Shown here one piece after another: positions 46,201 to 56,026 of a stretch of DNA of 64,000 nt; the stretch's first letter is position 1, and every line of letters starts with the position of its first letter. The DNA lies in the NCBI GenBank assembly GCA_014529385.2, contig CM043966.1, positions 102,056,087 through 102,120,086 on the forward strand, read 5' to 3'. This DNA comes from Adiantum capillus-veneris. Its lineage: Eukaryota; Streptophyta; Polypodiopsida; Polypodiales; Pteridaceae. Both the position numbers and the translations under genes were made by a program. The notes beneath the pieces are model-generated. The model saw nothing but the letters and a program-made list of their open reading frames with translations. It was not told the DNA's origin and did not search any database.

Positions 46201-47390
46201 TCATGGATCAAAAGACGCCGTACGCACACTCACACACACAGACAACTTAACACCACAAAAGGAATTTACCTAAATCCCAAACCACACACACTACTACTCA
46301 AGAGCTCAATAATAATACTACCCACATGCTTGATTCAAACTCCAAAGGCCTCGACCTACAAGCCCTTGCCTGTCCGCAGGCACTACAAGGTAAGCGATTT
46401 GATCAACACTTGAAATCACACTTGATGGTGACCAAAATATACAAGAAAAACAATCAAAAAGTCAAAAAATCCAGCCACAAAAGGCCACTCTCAAGCCTTC
46501 ACCAAACTCCACTCTATTGGACTCTTTGGAGTAGCACCAACCCTAATGGCACAGGTACAGGGTCACATAGTCTTGCAAAAAGCCGCCCCTTTTTCCCTCA
46601 ATTCCTCACACACACACATCCATGGAAACCTCAAAACTTCCATAGACTCTCCCAGGTGGAAAATCAAAGGGAGAAAGCTCTCATTCGCTCCACACACTCG
46701 AAAAACAGGACGCAAAGGTGACGAGACTACACTAGACCACCTGTAGGAACCTTGCTTCCTCCGACACAGGGAGAGGTGTGCTGATGTTACCCTTCAAAAG
46801 TACTCACTCAGCCTCAACACGCACATTATCGTGAGTGATGTGTCAAATTGAAGCCTTTCCACACCATTTTTTGACCTTTCTAGGACCAGTTTTGGCCAAT
46901 TTTGACCCCTAGCAAGCATTTTTTCGCTGGAAAAACCCCAAACAGACTCCAAAATTCACTAAAATTTTTGTGCTTGATCCTTGATACCCAAAGTACTTTG
47001 CCACATCCGCAAATTTCATTTTTGACCACTTCTAGAGCGGTGCCGGCATCGCCGCAGATAAGGCCCTGTCAATAGACAGTTACTGCATGTCCCAAACTTC
47101 TCGGGCGGGTCAAGGGTGTCCATACCTCCCACTTGCATTATTTACATTCTATAAATGTCAAACACATTCCCTAGAACCAAAAGAGGCCACCAAGAACCAT
47201 ATTCAAGGCCCCGATACCCTATGTAGGCATGTACATGTGCCCGACCGCTGACACGTGAACTTGACTATTCACAGTGTTTTTAAAACTTGAAACCACTTTG
47301 CAAAGCTCCCAAATGCATGTATCTACATCCTTTTGTACATATTACCATGCATATACACATTACTTTGTACATACCAAAAGTGGTTTATCA
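46201..47390 (-). repeat. LTR4 of the gag-only array (right outer end)
   Basis: 1190 bp, TCATGGATC (TG changed to TC) to AGTGGTTTATCA. The sequence after 47390 is not array, so this is the outer 5' LTR. The adjoining ACGTT (47391-47395) would be the target duplication, but the other end is truncated. Confidence 0.75.
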
Positions 47391-47465
47391 ACGTTTTTCT
47401 AAGTTTTTTTTCGAGGACGAAAACGATTCTCCAATGGGGAGGGTAAACCGAAAGGAGGGGAGTAA
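47391..47465 (+). pseudogene. end of another gypsy pol with polypurine tract
   Basis: TTTTTTCGAGGACGAAAAC is the usual last-codon region of plant gypsy pol, and GGAGGGGAGTAA is a polypurine tract just before a TGTTGTGTGC start. It is a short 3' scrap on the plus strand, cut on the left by the array. Confidence 0.6.
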
Positions 47466-47571
47466 TGTTGTGTGCTAGTCTCCACCCAACCATGCTATCT
47501 TGTAGCCTCCCGTAGCATATTCACTGTCGGGCCGTGTGGGTGGCCTTGCCCGTAGGAGCCATGTCCTTACA

Positions 47572-47580
47572 GTATGTATG

Positions 47581-47611
<31 letters not shown>

Positions 47612-47644
47612 ATATGTATGTACAAACGTACATACACACACACA
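47572..47644. repeat. TA/TG/CA microsatellite
   Basis: Alternating TATA, GTATGTAT and CACACA words over about 70 nt, partly palindromic (GTATGTACAAACGTACATAC). Confidence 0.9.
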
Positions 47645-47799
47645 TTAATACTTAGTCAAATTAAATTTAACTTTTTCTTAAAATACAAATTCAGATTCCT
47701 CTCGTACACCATCGCCTCCATATTATAGCCATGGAGACCACTCTCATACGATCGGACATGAAGAGACTTCAAAGAGAGTGTCTTTAGTTTATTATTAAG

Positions 47800-48349
47800 A
47801 AAAAGGGATTCCATGTTGGTGTGATAGATGTCAAGGTTTACATTGAAGGCCGCGATGCCAATGTCATTCACATGAGGTGGACTGGGTTGTTTATGATCAT
47901 GCACCAACGCTTCCACATCGAGATCAACCTATGGTTATTGTTCTTTCTTCTAATTTTTATTTATTTAAATTTGTATAACTAATTCTATTAATAATTTGAA
48001 TAATATTTCACGTGTAGGACATGCATCTCTAGTTGATGATCATGATACCATCTATGATCAAGTTGCTCCTCATTCTCACACACCACATGGTCATGCAATC
48101 CAAGAATTACAAATGGACGTCTTGCGACAAACTTTGCCTCCCAACCGTGGGACTTGTGGTGATTATGCATTGCCCAATTTTCCATTGTCTTTAGTGCAGA
48201 TGTATAAGCACAGATACTATGGGGGATGGCATGGAAGATCTCTTCCTAGAGATGGAGAGGTTTTTAGCTTTCGGGATGCTTGTTACATGATATCTCCTTC
48301 TAGCCTTCTGGATGGAGGACGTTACCTATTCATTCCACAAAATCTATAA
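47800..48349 (+). pseudogene. unrecognised coding-like segment in two blocks
   Basis: Block 1 (about 47805-47940) reads HVGVIDVKVYIEGRDANVIH then MRWTGLFMIMHQRFHIEINLW. Block 2 (frame 47996-48349) reads GHASLVDDHDTIYDQV, then NRGTCGDYALPNFPLSLVQM, ending RYLFIPQNL and a stop. An AT-rich spacer with GT near 47929 and TTCACGTGTAG before 48018 lies between, like a plant intron, but the two frames do not join in phase at those sites. I do not recognise the product. It could be a decayed gene or transposon exon pair. Confidence 0.35.
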
Positions 48350-49781
48350 GTCCCACCACATTCAAAGGTAACCCTTAAGTGATTGTGTGGACCCATATAT
48401 GGATGGGGCCCTTGCCATCAATTGGCGTAGTACATCCACAACCACACTCATGCGAACTCGTTGGCATGGGACACTGGCGTTTGTAGTAGAGACTAGCCCA
48501 CTAGTTGCAGGCCCTTAGGCTCATGTTTGACCCCATATTGTCTCTATGGTTGGGATTTTCCAGGCTAAATTCTTTAACACTTTTGTTGCACCTGACTTTG
48601 GTATCATACCGTTGTGCATGCTTCGGCTTCACGAACTCAAGGAAAGAAGCTAAAGAAGAACCCTAGAACCCTAAGAACTGTAAAACCAAATAATCTCTCC
48701 CAAATTGTTTTCCTAAAGAGTCTTTGAGTCCCTACCATGGACTTACCAGATCCCGCCTCGCATGCCATGTATTCAAAGGAAGATCGACATTAGATGGACA
48801 AGAATCTAGATCTTGAGTACCAAGATCTACTTGCCTCTTATGCGGATTTGGAAGGAGTTGGAGATAGGATCCCTAACCTTTTTCGCATTTGCATTTGCAT
48901 CTAGCATGCATCCATTTGTATCAATAAGAAACCCTTGGAGAGCACCTAGTTGGCAACGCCTAAGGAGCTCTAATGTTTTATCGAGGACCAACCCATGATT
49001 TTCAGTAATAGAAGACCTGGTATTTGAGCCCAAAGAACCAGCTTTTTTAGATCAACCCTGAACCTCACCATAGGACACCCTTCCCGGCTACAAATCCTCA
49101 CACATCGACCATCAACACCCACATCAACCTAGCATTTTTGGTTTGAACCCAAAGAAGCTAGCAATTTGCGTATTTAGTTGGATCAGCTAGGGTTTTTGCA
49201 TTTTTTTCTTTTCATGCATTGGTGGTTTTAGATACTGGCCACAGCTCATCGCAGATTGCAGATTCACAGCAGAACACCTAGCATTTTTAGTTTTTTAGCC
49301 TTGATGTCAACAGTGTCATCGACACCATCGTCCTCATCGATGTCTTTGTTATCATCGTCATCGTCGTCATTGAGTACCACACCATCAATACCCATTAGCA
49401 TCACCATCCCATCATTCAATTATTGTATGAGCATTTATGCAACATTAAAGAAAGTACTTGCTGTGGCAATAGAGCAAGGGGGCCCTTGAGTGTTGGGACC
49501 CAAAATCTCTCTGTCGTCTCTTTTCCCTCTCTTATATCTCTCTTTCTTTCAGTTCATTTCAATTCTTTTTAGTGAAGTAAGTGTCCCTAGTGTTTGTGCG
49601 TAGTACTACATCCAAGCTAAATTAGTTTTTAGCCCTACGCAGTTATTGTTTTTGCAGTTCCATGCCTTGGCATTGTATTCTTTCTACCTAGAAATTGTAT
49701 TTTTATTTTTGTACCCGCACATTGTATTACATCCACCAAGATTGTATTAGTTTGGTCTCATAGGTCATTTTGATGTTTTAT

Positions 49782-49788
<7 letters not shown>

Positions 49789-49866
<78 letters not shown>
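49789..49866. repeat. (CT)n microsatellite
   Basis: An uninterrupted CT run of nearly 80 nt. The long Arg-Glu frame on the opposite strand is a by-product. Confidence 0.95.
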
Positions 49867-49867
<1 letters not shown>

Positions 49868-50331
49868 AGTGTGTGAGAGTAATTACTAACCGTGCATTTT
49901 CTTGCTTGTGTCGTAACAGCTTGGCCATTTGTTGCTCGATATTTTTTTTTGGTCCCATATTCTCCAAACTTGAACTATAGCTGGGCAATCACAAACTTTT
50001 TATTGATATCTAGCTGATCTTTGCATTACAAGAAGATAGAATAGAAGAAGGGAATAATTATAAAACATTTAAAACAACACATAGATACGTATGGCCAAAG
50101 TATGTGGAGTCGAGGCATGTACAACTCCAGCAGCTGCCCTATGCGCTAGCAAAAAAGGATTTCGCCTTTGATGGGCACAACCTACCCATCCATGTCAATG
50201 TTTTTAGTCACATCGTCTGAGCCGACACACATCCAAAATAGTCCCTGGTGGTTAGAACGCGTTCCTAGCGAGGGCCTGGTAGACACGTGGGACCCTGACC
50301 AAGAGGCTGTCGGTGTCGATGTCGGCGTCAT

Positions 50332-50473
50332 TGTTGAGAGAGAAAGAGAGAGCATAGAAATAGAACCCCAAAGTGTGTAGAGTACACACATGAGATGATG
50401 TATATATAGAGGGGACCTGGGTGCCATATATAGAGAAGCCATATATTAAGTAGCTTCACATATAAGCTCAACA
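50332..50473 (-). repeat. 3' LTR of element F
   Basis: 142 bp, TGTTGAGAGAGAAAGAG to AAGCTCAACA. The minus-strand purine-rich tract GAGCGGGGG follows at 50474-50482. Confidence 0.95.
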
Positions 50474-50591
50474 CCCCCGCTCAAATAAGGGTCCCTAACT
50501 ATGGATGAAAAAACCCTTTGGGAATCAAGGGAAAAACCCACAGCTCTATATATACCCACCGTTATATTATGAAAATCATTGAATATACAAA

Positions 50592-50697
50592 TTTTCATGA
50601 GGAGCTACATCACTCCTTTTACAATGAATATTTTATGAGGAGCTACATCACTCCTTTTACAATTAATGTTTTATGAGGAGCTACATTATTCCTATCC
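50592..50697. repeat. tandem repeat array 1 in element F (about 39 bp x 2.7)
   Basis: ATGAGGAGCTACATCACTCC recurs at 39-bp spacing, the last copy diverged (CATTATTCC). Confidence 0.9.
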
Positions 50698-51134
50698 TAT
50701 CAAATACAATAATGAATACAAAGGTTCAATAAAGAGGTGTAAAGGCTATCGATTAGCTCGTAATCACAAGTGTCTCCAAGAATCTGCTGTGTAGCTTGTC
50801 ATCACTATCGCATCACCAAACATATCTTCATGTTGTCATCAATATGGCATCACCAAACATGTCTTCATAAATCTTTTATTGTCAACAAGTTTTTCTTCAT
50901 GAAATCAATTCTTTGATTAATCCTACATAGATCATAGACTCAAAAAAACATAGTCATGAAAATTATTAGCATCGTTAGTGAAATAATTACATTCACAATG
51001 CCATAAGAGATGGTTCGCGACGCCTCTTTGACGGCATAAATACGCACGACAACATATGTGGACATAAAGTATGAACATAATAATTACAAGATGCATGATA
51101 GGTGATGCAAATGACATGTGTATATACTACATAA

Positions 51135-51680
51135 AACGACATTTATCAACGTAGTGATATCAATGAGTATCATCAAAGTATTAACAAAATATCATTCATT
51201 GTATCAATACAAATGAATAAATTATCATGGTATCAACGAAAAGCATCATAGAATAATCATTGTATCAACGAAACAACGTCATGGCATCACCGAGAATAAC
51301 CATGGTATCAACGAAACAACATCATGATATCAGTGACAATAATCATTGTACCAACGAAACAACATCATGGTATCACCGAGAATAACCATGGTATCAACGA
51401 AACAACATCATGATATCACCTAGAATAATCATTATATCAACGAAACAACGTCATGGTATCACCGAGAATAACCATGGTATCAACGAAACAATATCATGGT
51501 ATCACCGAGAATAACCATGGAATCAACAAATTATCATCATGGCATCACGGAGAATAACCATGGTATCAATGAAATATCATCATGGTGTCAACGAAAATCA
51601 CCATGACCAAAGTACTAACAAAACATCATCATGGTACCATCAAAATCACTATGGTATCAACGAGAGATTATCAATAAAAT
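51135..51680. repeat. tandem repeat array 2 in element F (about 22/44 bp)
   Basis: Alternating half-units CATGGTATCAACGAAACAA and CATGGTATCACCGAGAATA make a 43-45-bp higher-order repeat with roughly ten copies. Edges are diverged. Confidence 0.85.
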
Positions 51681-51889
51681 GGTGTAAACTATATCTCTAG
51701 AAGAATAATTATACGAGAATCAATGAACGAGTATATCATATAACAAAAGATCATGTACCATTAGTAGCTCGATAGAATTTAGACGATCATCAACGGCTCG
51801 ACTGAATCAGAACGATATGTAACTGGCTTCTGCACCAAAGTTATGTCAGTAACAAATATATGGTTGATGAAGAGAAAATATAATTGAGA

Positions 51890-52766
51890 AGTTTTTAATT
51901 ATGAGGAAAATCAAAAGCAAAAAGTAAAATTTTCTTTTCAAACATATTCGCAGTACGAGAACGATAACCCAAAATCGGTGCACAATTTAGAGAAACTTTC
52001 TTCTGCAAAGTTATACACCACATCGATTCCGATGGATCAAGTGAATAGTTTCTGCAAAATCATTTGAAATTAGCAGAAAAATAAAAAAACCAAAAACAAA
52101 TGTTGCTTTTCAGGCATGTACGCAGTCCGCAAACGATAACTAAAAATCAGTGCAGAATTTGAGAAAACTTCCTTCTGCAAAGTTGTAGACCATATCGATT
52201 CCAGAGCCTTCATAGGCTGTTTCTACAAAATCGTTCTCAATTAGGAGAAAAATCACAAAACAAAAATGAAATTTTCTTTTCAAGCATGTACGCAATCCGC
52301 CAACGATAACTCAAAATCAATGAAGAATTTGAAAAACCTTCTTTCTGCAAAGTTGTAGACCACATTGATTCCGGTGCTTATACGCGAGTAGTTTTTGTAA
52401 AATCATTTTCAATTAAGAGAAAAATCAAAAACATATAATGAAAGTTGCTTTTCAGGCATGTACGCAGTCCGCGAACGATAACTCAAAAGTGATGCAGAAT
52501 TTGAAAAAACTTTCATCTGCAAAGTTGTAGACCACATCGATTCCGGTGTTCTTGACGAATAGGTTCTACAAAATTGTTTTCAATTAGCAAAAAAATGAAA
52601 AACAAAAAGTGGAAGTTCCTTTTTAGGTATGTACGCAGTCCGCGAGCGATAACTCAAAATCGGTGCAGAATTTGAAAAACATTCCTTCTGCAAAGTTGTA
52701 GACCACATCGATTCCAGTGCCTATAGCGAGTAGTTTCTGCAAAATCGTTTCTAACGAAGAGAAAAA
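51890..52766. repeat. tandem repeat array 3 in element F (about 171 bp x 5)
   Basis: GCATGTACGCAGTCCG-type words occur near 51943, 52114, 52284, 52456 and 52627, i.e. every 170-172 bp. Each unit also has AACGATAACTCAAAATC, TTCTGCAAAGTTGTAGACC and CATCGATTCCGGTG. The array ends at the primer site. Confidence 0.9.
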
Positions 52767-52774
52767 AACGTACT

Positions 52775-52786
52775 GCTCTGATACCA
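52775..52786 (-). other. tRNA primer-binding site of element F
   Basis: The minus strand reads TGGTATCAGAGC then AGT, as in copia E. It directly abuts the LTR. Confidence 0.95.
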
Positions 52787-52928
52787 TGTTGAGAGAGAAA
52801 GAGAGAGCACAGAAATAGAACCCCAAAGTGTGTAGAATACACACATGAGATGATGCATATATAGAGGGGACCTGGGTGCCATATATAGAGAAGCCATATA
52901 TTAAGTAGCTTCACATGTAAGCTCAACA
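52787..52928 (-). repeat. 5' LTR of element F
   Basis: 142 bp, colinear without gaps with 50332-50473; four differences, all transitions. Confidence 0.95.
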
Positions 52929-53242
52929 GTCAGGATCGAAAAAGGTCTGAAGGCCGTAGAGGTACGTTGCCGAACTTGTTGAGAAGGGACACTATGAACA
53001 TCAATTAGCAAAAAGATAATAAATAAATGTTTATGTAAATATTATACTTCTATAATTAAATAGCAAACTAATTTTGTGTGTCCTCGTCTTGCTAACGGTG
53101 ACCTCGCCGTCCGATGGCCTCGCTGAGCGGTTTGTACTGGCGACTGAGGTAGCTGGCTTTGGAAGAGGGGTCCTACTATTATCATGAGTGTATCACGTTT
53201 TGGTGAGACAAAATGATATACTTAAGTGCACAATATATATAC
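52929..53242. other. flank between elements F and G
   Basis: No gene is recognised. The first bases continue, in frame, an open frame that ends at the F insertion (50168-50331), giving RIEKGLKAVEVRCRTC and a stop. This may be chance. Confidence 0.4.
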
Positions 53243-55168
53243 TGAGGCATGCTTTTCCATACATGGGAACCCCCCCATATTTTTTCTCTTTTACCAAAAA
53301 TATTTCCTATTATATAAGCTACTTTTGATTTTTTTTCCTTTTTCACAAACGTTTTAGCCTTTATTAAATAAATAATACTTATGCTAATCAATCATGATGT
53401 AGCATAACAAGTAAGCTTTCTTTGTTGATCTCTCTTTTGACCTTAAAAATATTAAATATATATATTCTGGTATTTTCTAATATATTTTTTTCATGTATGT
53501 ATATTATTCCACTCTACCAAATATTTTATTCACTAGTTTTCATTTTCAAACCTCAACCCCACTTTCAAATTTCAATAATACCTCCATGTAGATGATTGCC
53601 AATCTTTTCAACACTCTAGGTCATGTTTTCATACACATGAAGGAGCTTACACTTGAAGGCAAGAGAGAAGTCCACTCAAAGGGGACCACCAAAAGACTTT
53701 TGCAGCCACAAATAATACATTATTTGGCTGAATTTTTGAAGTAAAGAAGAACCCCGAATCTGAAGGAGCATTCAACATGAAAGATGTAGCTCGTGATCTC
53801 AACTTTTAGCTCAAGTTTTTTCAGAATTTTTGGAGTTATGAACACGGAGATATGATTTTTGTAGTGGACCCCAGTTTTCTCGTGTAATGGTGACACAGGC
53901 CATTCCCACTTTTCTTCCTTCTAGAATGGCTATGGTTCTACAAGTCTTCAAGCATGATTACAAGATACAAGGCTCTTTTAATGAGGTCTTGGCTAGTCTA
54001 GAGTAATTCTATCACCATTTTTGGAGGATCCATCCTCATCAAAAAATATCCACCTTCGACAACCTCTCTTATAATTTTCTTACCTCTCTCTTCTCTCCCT
54101 AATAAGCTTATGTCTATCCAAAGCTAGACTATTGTAAATATTTCCTATCCTCCACATCCTACCCACATTCTCTCTTCTCTCTCTATTGACTCTGGTATTT
54201 TAAATAATGAGGAGACAAGATGGGAGCCACAGTCACATGCACCCCATTTTCCTAGTCACCAAAGTGGGACACTCACCTCAAATAGAAAATATTGCTAAAT
54301 CCTTCCCTCCTTCCCTATATAAGGAGGCCATGAGAGCTCACTTGGGGGGAGAGAACACATACACACACACACACCTATCCATACACACTCTTGTGCTACA
54401 TGCTTGTAGCATGAACCCTAATCACATAATCACAACACCATCATCATCACCATCACCATGCACAAAAGATGAGCACCACACCTCCACACCACTTGTAATT
54501 AAGGGTTGAAGGCACAATTTCAAGAAGAAGGTTGGACACACTCATGATATTCCTCGCCATCAACTCCCATCTCTCCATTATGCCTCCTACGATCTTGTCC
54601 CCTTCTCATTTTCCTGCCATACGCTACCTATTGTATTCATCTTTTGCAAGCAATCAACACACTCCATCTTGGTGCCATACTTTGTGTCGCTTTGGATACA
54701 TCTCATTGTGAGTATGGTGTATGCTTGTTCCTTGCCTTTTTTTTCTGCTTATGTAAAGCTGTGCGGATTCGCCACCATACACACACACACTCTCTATCTC
54801 CCTCTCATATTCCTATCATCTTGCTACTTCCATCTTGAGGTGTGCGGATTCGCCACCTCTTGTATGATAAGTGAGCACACTCGCAAGTTTCCCCTACCTC
54901 ATTATCTTGCTTACTAACATGCACGAGTAGCAAGCCCATTCTCACTCATGTACCACTCCTCTCACCTTATTCTCCGACCACCCCATTCCACATTTGGGCG
55001 TGGATCTTGAAATTGTTTTCCATGGCATGCTTCATTGTGTATATGTATGTGTCCTAGCCGCATATCTTGCTAGGTGGTGCCCCTAATGTGTATCCCCCAT
55101 GATGAGGCCATTGTGCATAGTCTTGGTGTAGAGGCCACCGGGTCTATTTTTTTCACTTCCGCCTCTCA
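53243..55168 (+). repeat. 5' LTR of element G
   Basis: TG...CA ends. A TATA box (TATATAAG) lies at about 54316 and a CA tract at about 54358. It holds the 27-bp CACCTCAAATAG... segment near 54273 that is absent from the 3' LTR. Two GTGCGGATTCGCCACC words (54761 and 54841) recur in both LTRs. Confidence 0.95.
54316..54323 (+). promoter_or_regulatory. TATA box of element G LTR
   Basis: TATATAAG in the context CCCTATATAAGGAGGCC, a good plant core-promoter match. The same site is at about 59793 in the 3' LTR. Confidence 0.6.
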
Positions 55169-55191
55169 TTTGGTGCCCCCACTGAGGAGGG
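55169..55191 (+). other. primer-binding-site candidate of element G
   Basis: TTTGGTGCCCCCACTGAGGA directly after the LTR end contains the TGG expected opposite a tRNA CCA end. The tRNA is not assigned. It is not the initiator-Met type used by the other elements here. Confidence 0.55.
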
Positions 55192-55244
55192 CTCTTGAAA
55201 CCCTTTAGTTTACAAGACTGAAAACCCTAAACTATTGTGAATGG

Positions 55245-55505
55245 ATGAATGAGTATGAAGGATTTTCTAACTGGACGACAGAAGAAGAAGAGCTCCAAGC
55301 ACAACTAGACGAACTCCGCATCTCCATCGAAGCTCGAGTGCCAGGCGTAACGGTAATTGATTTGAAGTGGGAGAGTCAACCAACGCGCCAAACCCAGTGG
55401 ATATACATAGGCCAAGTGCCAAGAAGAAGAAGGAGAAGGTGGAAACCATGTCCGCAACCTACAACCAACCAACAACAACAAAATGGAAGGAGCTCTGCAC
55501 AATAG
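55245..55505 (+). CDS. small leader ORF of element G (86 aa), uncertain
   Basis: ATG at 55245 in the leader, upstream of gag. The product has an acidic N-terminal stretch (TTEEEELQAQLDELRIS, helical) and a basic RRRRRRW run. A second short frame overlaps at 55483-55707 (AAQITEALAHTLTRETRDLL). Neither resembles a known family. They could be leader ORFs, or an N-terminal exon of Gag, but no convincing splice pair to the main frame was seen. Confidence 0.3.
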   Translation: MNEYEGFSNWTTEEEELQAQLDELRISIEARVPGVTVIDLKWESQPTRQTQWIYIGQVPRRRRRRWKPCPQPTTNQQQQNGRSSAQ

Positions 55506-56026
55506 AGAATCAACACTATTCTACTTTGAGAATCGGGTAACTCAAGTCACCAAGGTAATTATCATAGTCAGTTTTCAAGTCGCACCTGATGCTGCAGCAC
55601 AGATAACAGAAGCATTGGCTCACACTCTCACTAGAGAAACTAGGGATCTACTGAGTTTGTTTCAGGAAAGAACACCACCCTCTCCTACAAGCTTGGATAG
55701 TGACTAAGCACCTCTAAGCTTCACATGAATCAGGACAACCTACCTCAAGATAGATCACACATACCAACACGTGTACGCTCAATCAAGGTAATATTGGACT
55801 TGAAGATTCACTACCAGCACGTCATTGACACCATGCCGGGTGGGGAGCGGTTTTTTTGAGGTTCTGGCATCAGATCAGCCATTTGTTTTACCTTTGGTAC
55901 AAGGAAATGTACCGTTTGAAGTTTTAATCTATGTCCTAGTATAATAGGGTATACCCGCCTCCTTGTAAAGAAGAAAAAAAATTTGCAAGTTAAAAAGTGT
56001 GTCTTTTTAGCTCTCTCTCAGTAATC

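Larger units (their letters stand above)
17105..47390 (-). mobile_element. tandem array of a gag-only LTR element (four LTRs, four interiors)
   Basis: After removing the nested element D, the region is a regular alternation of interior (about 2.07 kb) and LTR (about 1.2 kb). The order is interior 1 (17105-18696, truncated), LTR1 18697-19895, interior 2 19896-21978, LTR2 21979-22944 plus 40614-40822, interior 3 40823-42878, LTR3 42879-44110, interior 4 44111-46200, LTR4 46201-47390. LTRs start TG (TC in LTR4) and end TTTATCA. Each interior has a primer-site-like motif beside the LTR and a broken Gag-like frame on the minus strand. No protease, polymerase or integrase is present. This fits the TR-GAG class of non-autonomous plant elements, here in tandem with shared LTRs. 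Confidence 0.8.
47466..50331 (+). other. possible LTR start and unassigned sequence
   Basis: From 47466 (TGTTGTGTGC) an LTR may begin, but I cannot place its end. The stretch includes a TA/TG microsatellite, two plus-strand frames near 47.8-48.35 kb described separately, a weak primer-like GGTATCATACCG near 48600, a Ser/Thr-coding TCATCG-rich tract near 49310-49370 and a (CT)n run. I see no recognisable gene. Confidence 0.4.
50332..52928 (-). mobile_element. small non-coding LTR element F
   Basis: 142-bp LTRs (50332-50473 and 52787-52928, four transitions between them) with TGTTG...CAACA ends, an initiator-Met primer site at 52775-52786 on the minus strand and flanks GTCAT/GTCAG (four of five bases). 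The 2.3-kb interior has no coding capacity and is mostly three tandem-repeat arrays. The 70 bp next to the left LTR (CTATGGATGAAAAAACCCTT and neighbours) match the same place in copia E, as does the primer region. It is best seen as a non-autonomous relative of E. Confidence 0.9.

Noticed and set aside
48590-48615. possible initiator-Met primer site (GGTATCATACCG) marking an LTR end after 47466
   Set aside because: Only the first seven bases fit, and no gag-like frame or second LTR could be found to support it.
49758-49988. Arg-Glu repeat protein on the minus strand
   Set aside because: It is the translation of a pure CT microsatellite.
51135-52766. possible CRISPR-like array with regular repeats
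   Set aside because: The repeats are contiguous without unique spacers and lie inside an LTR element of a plant genome.
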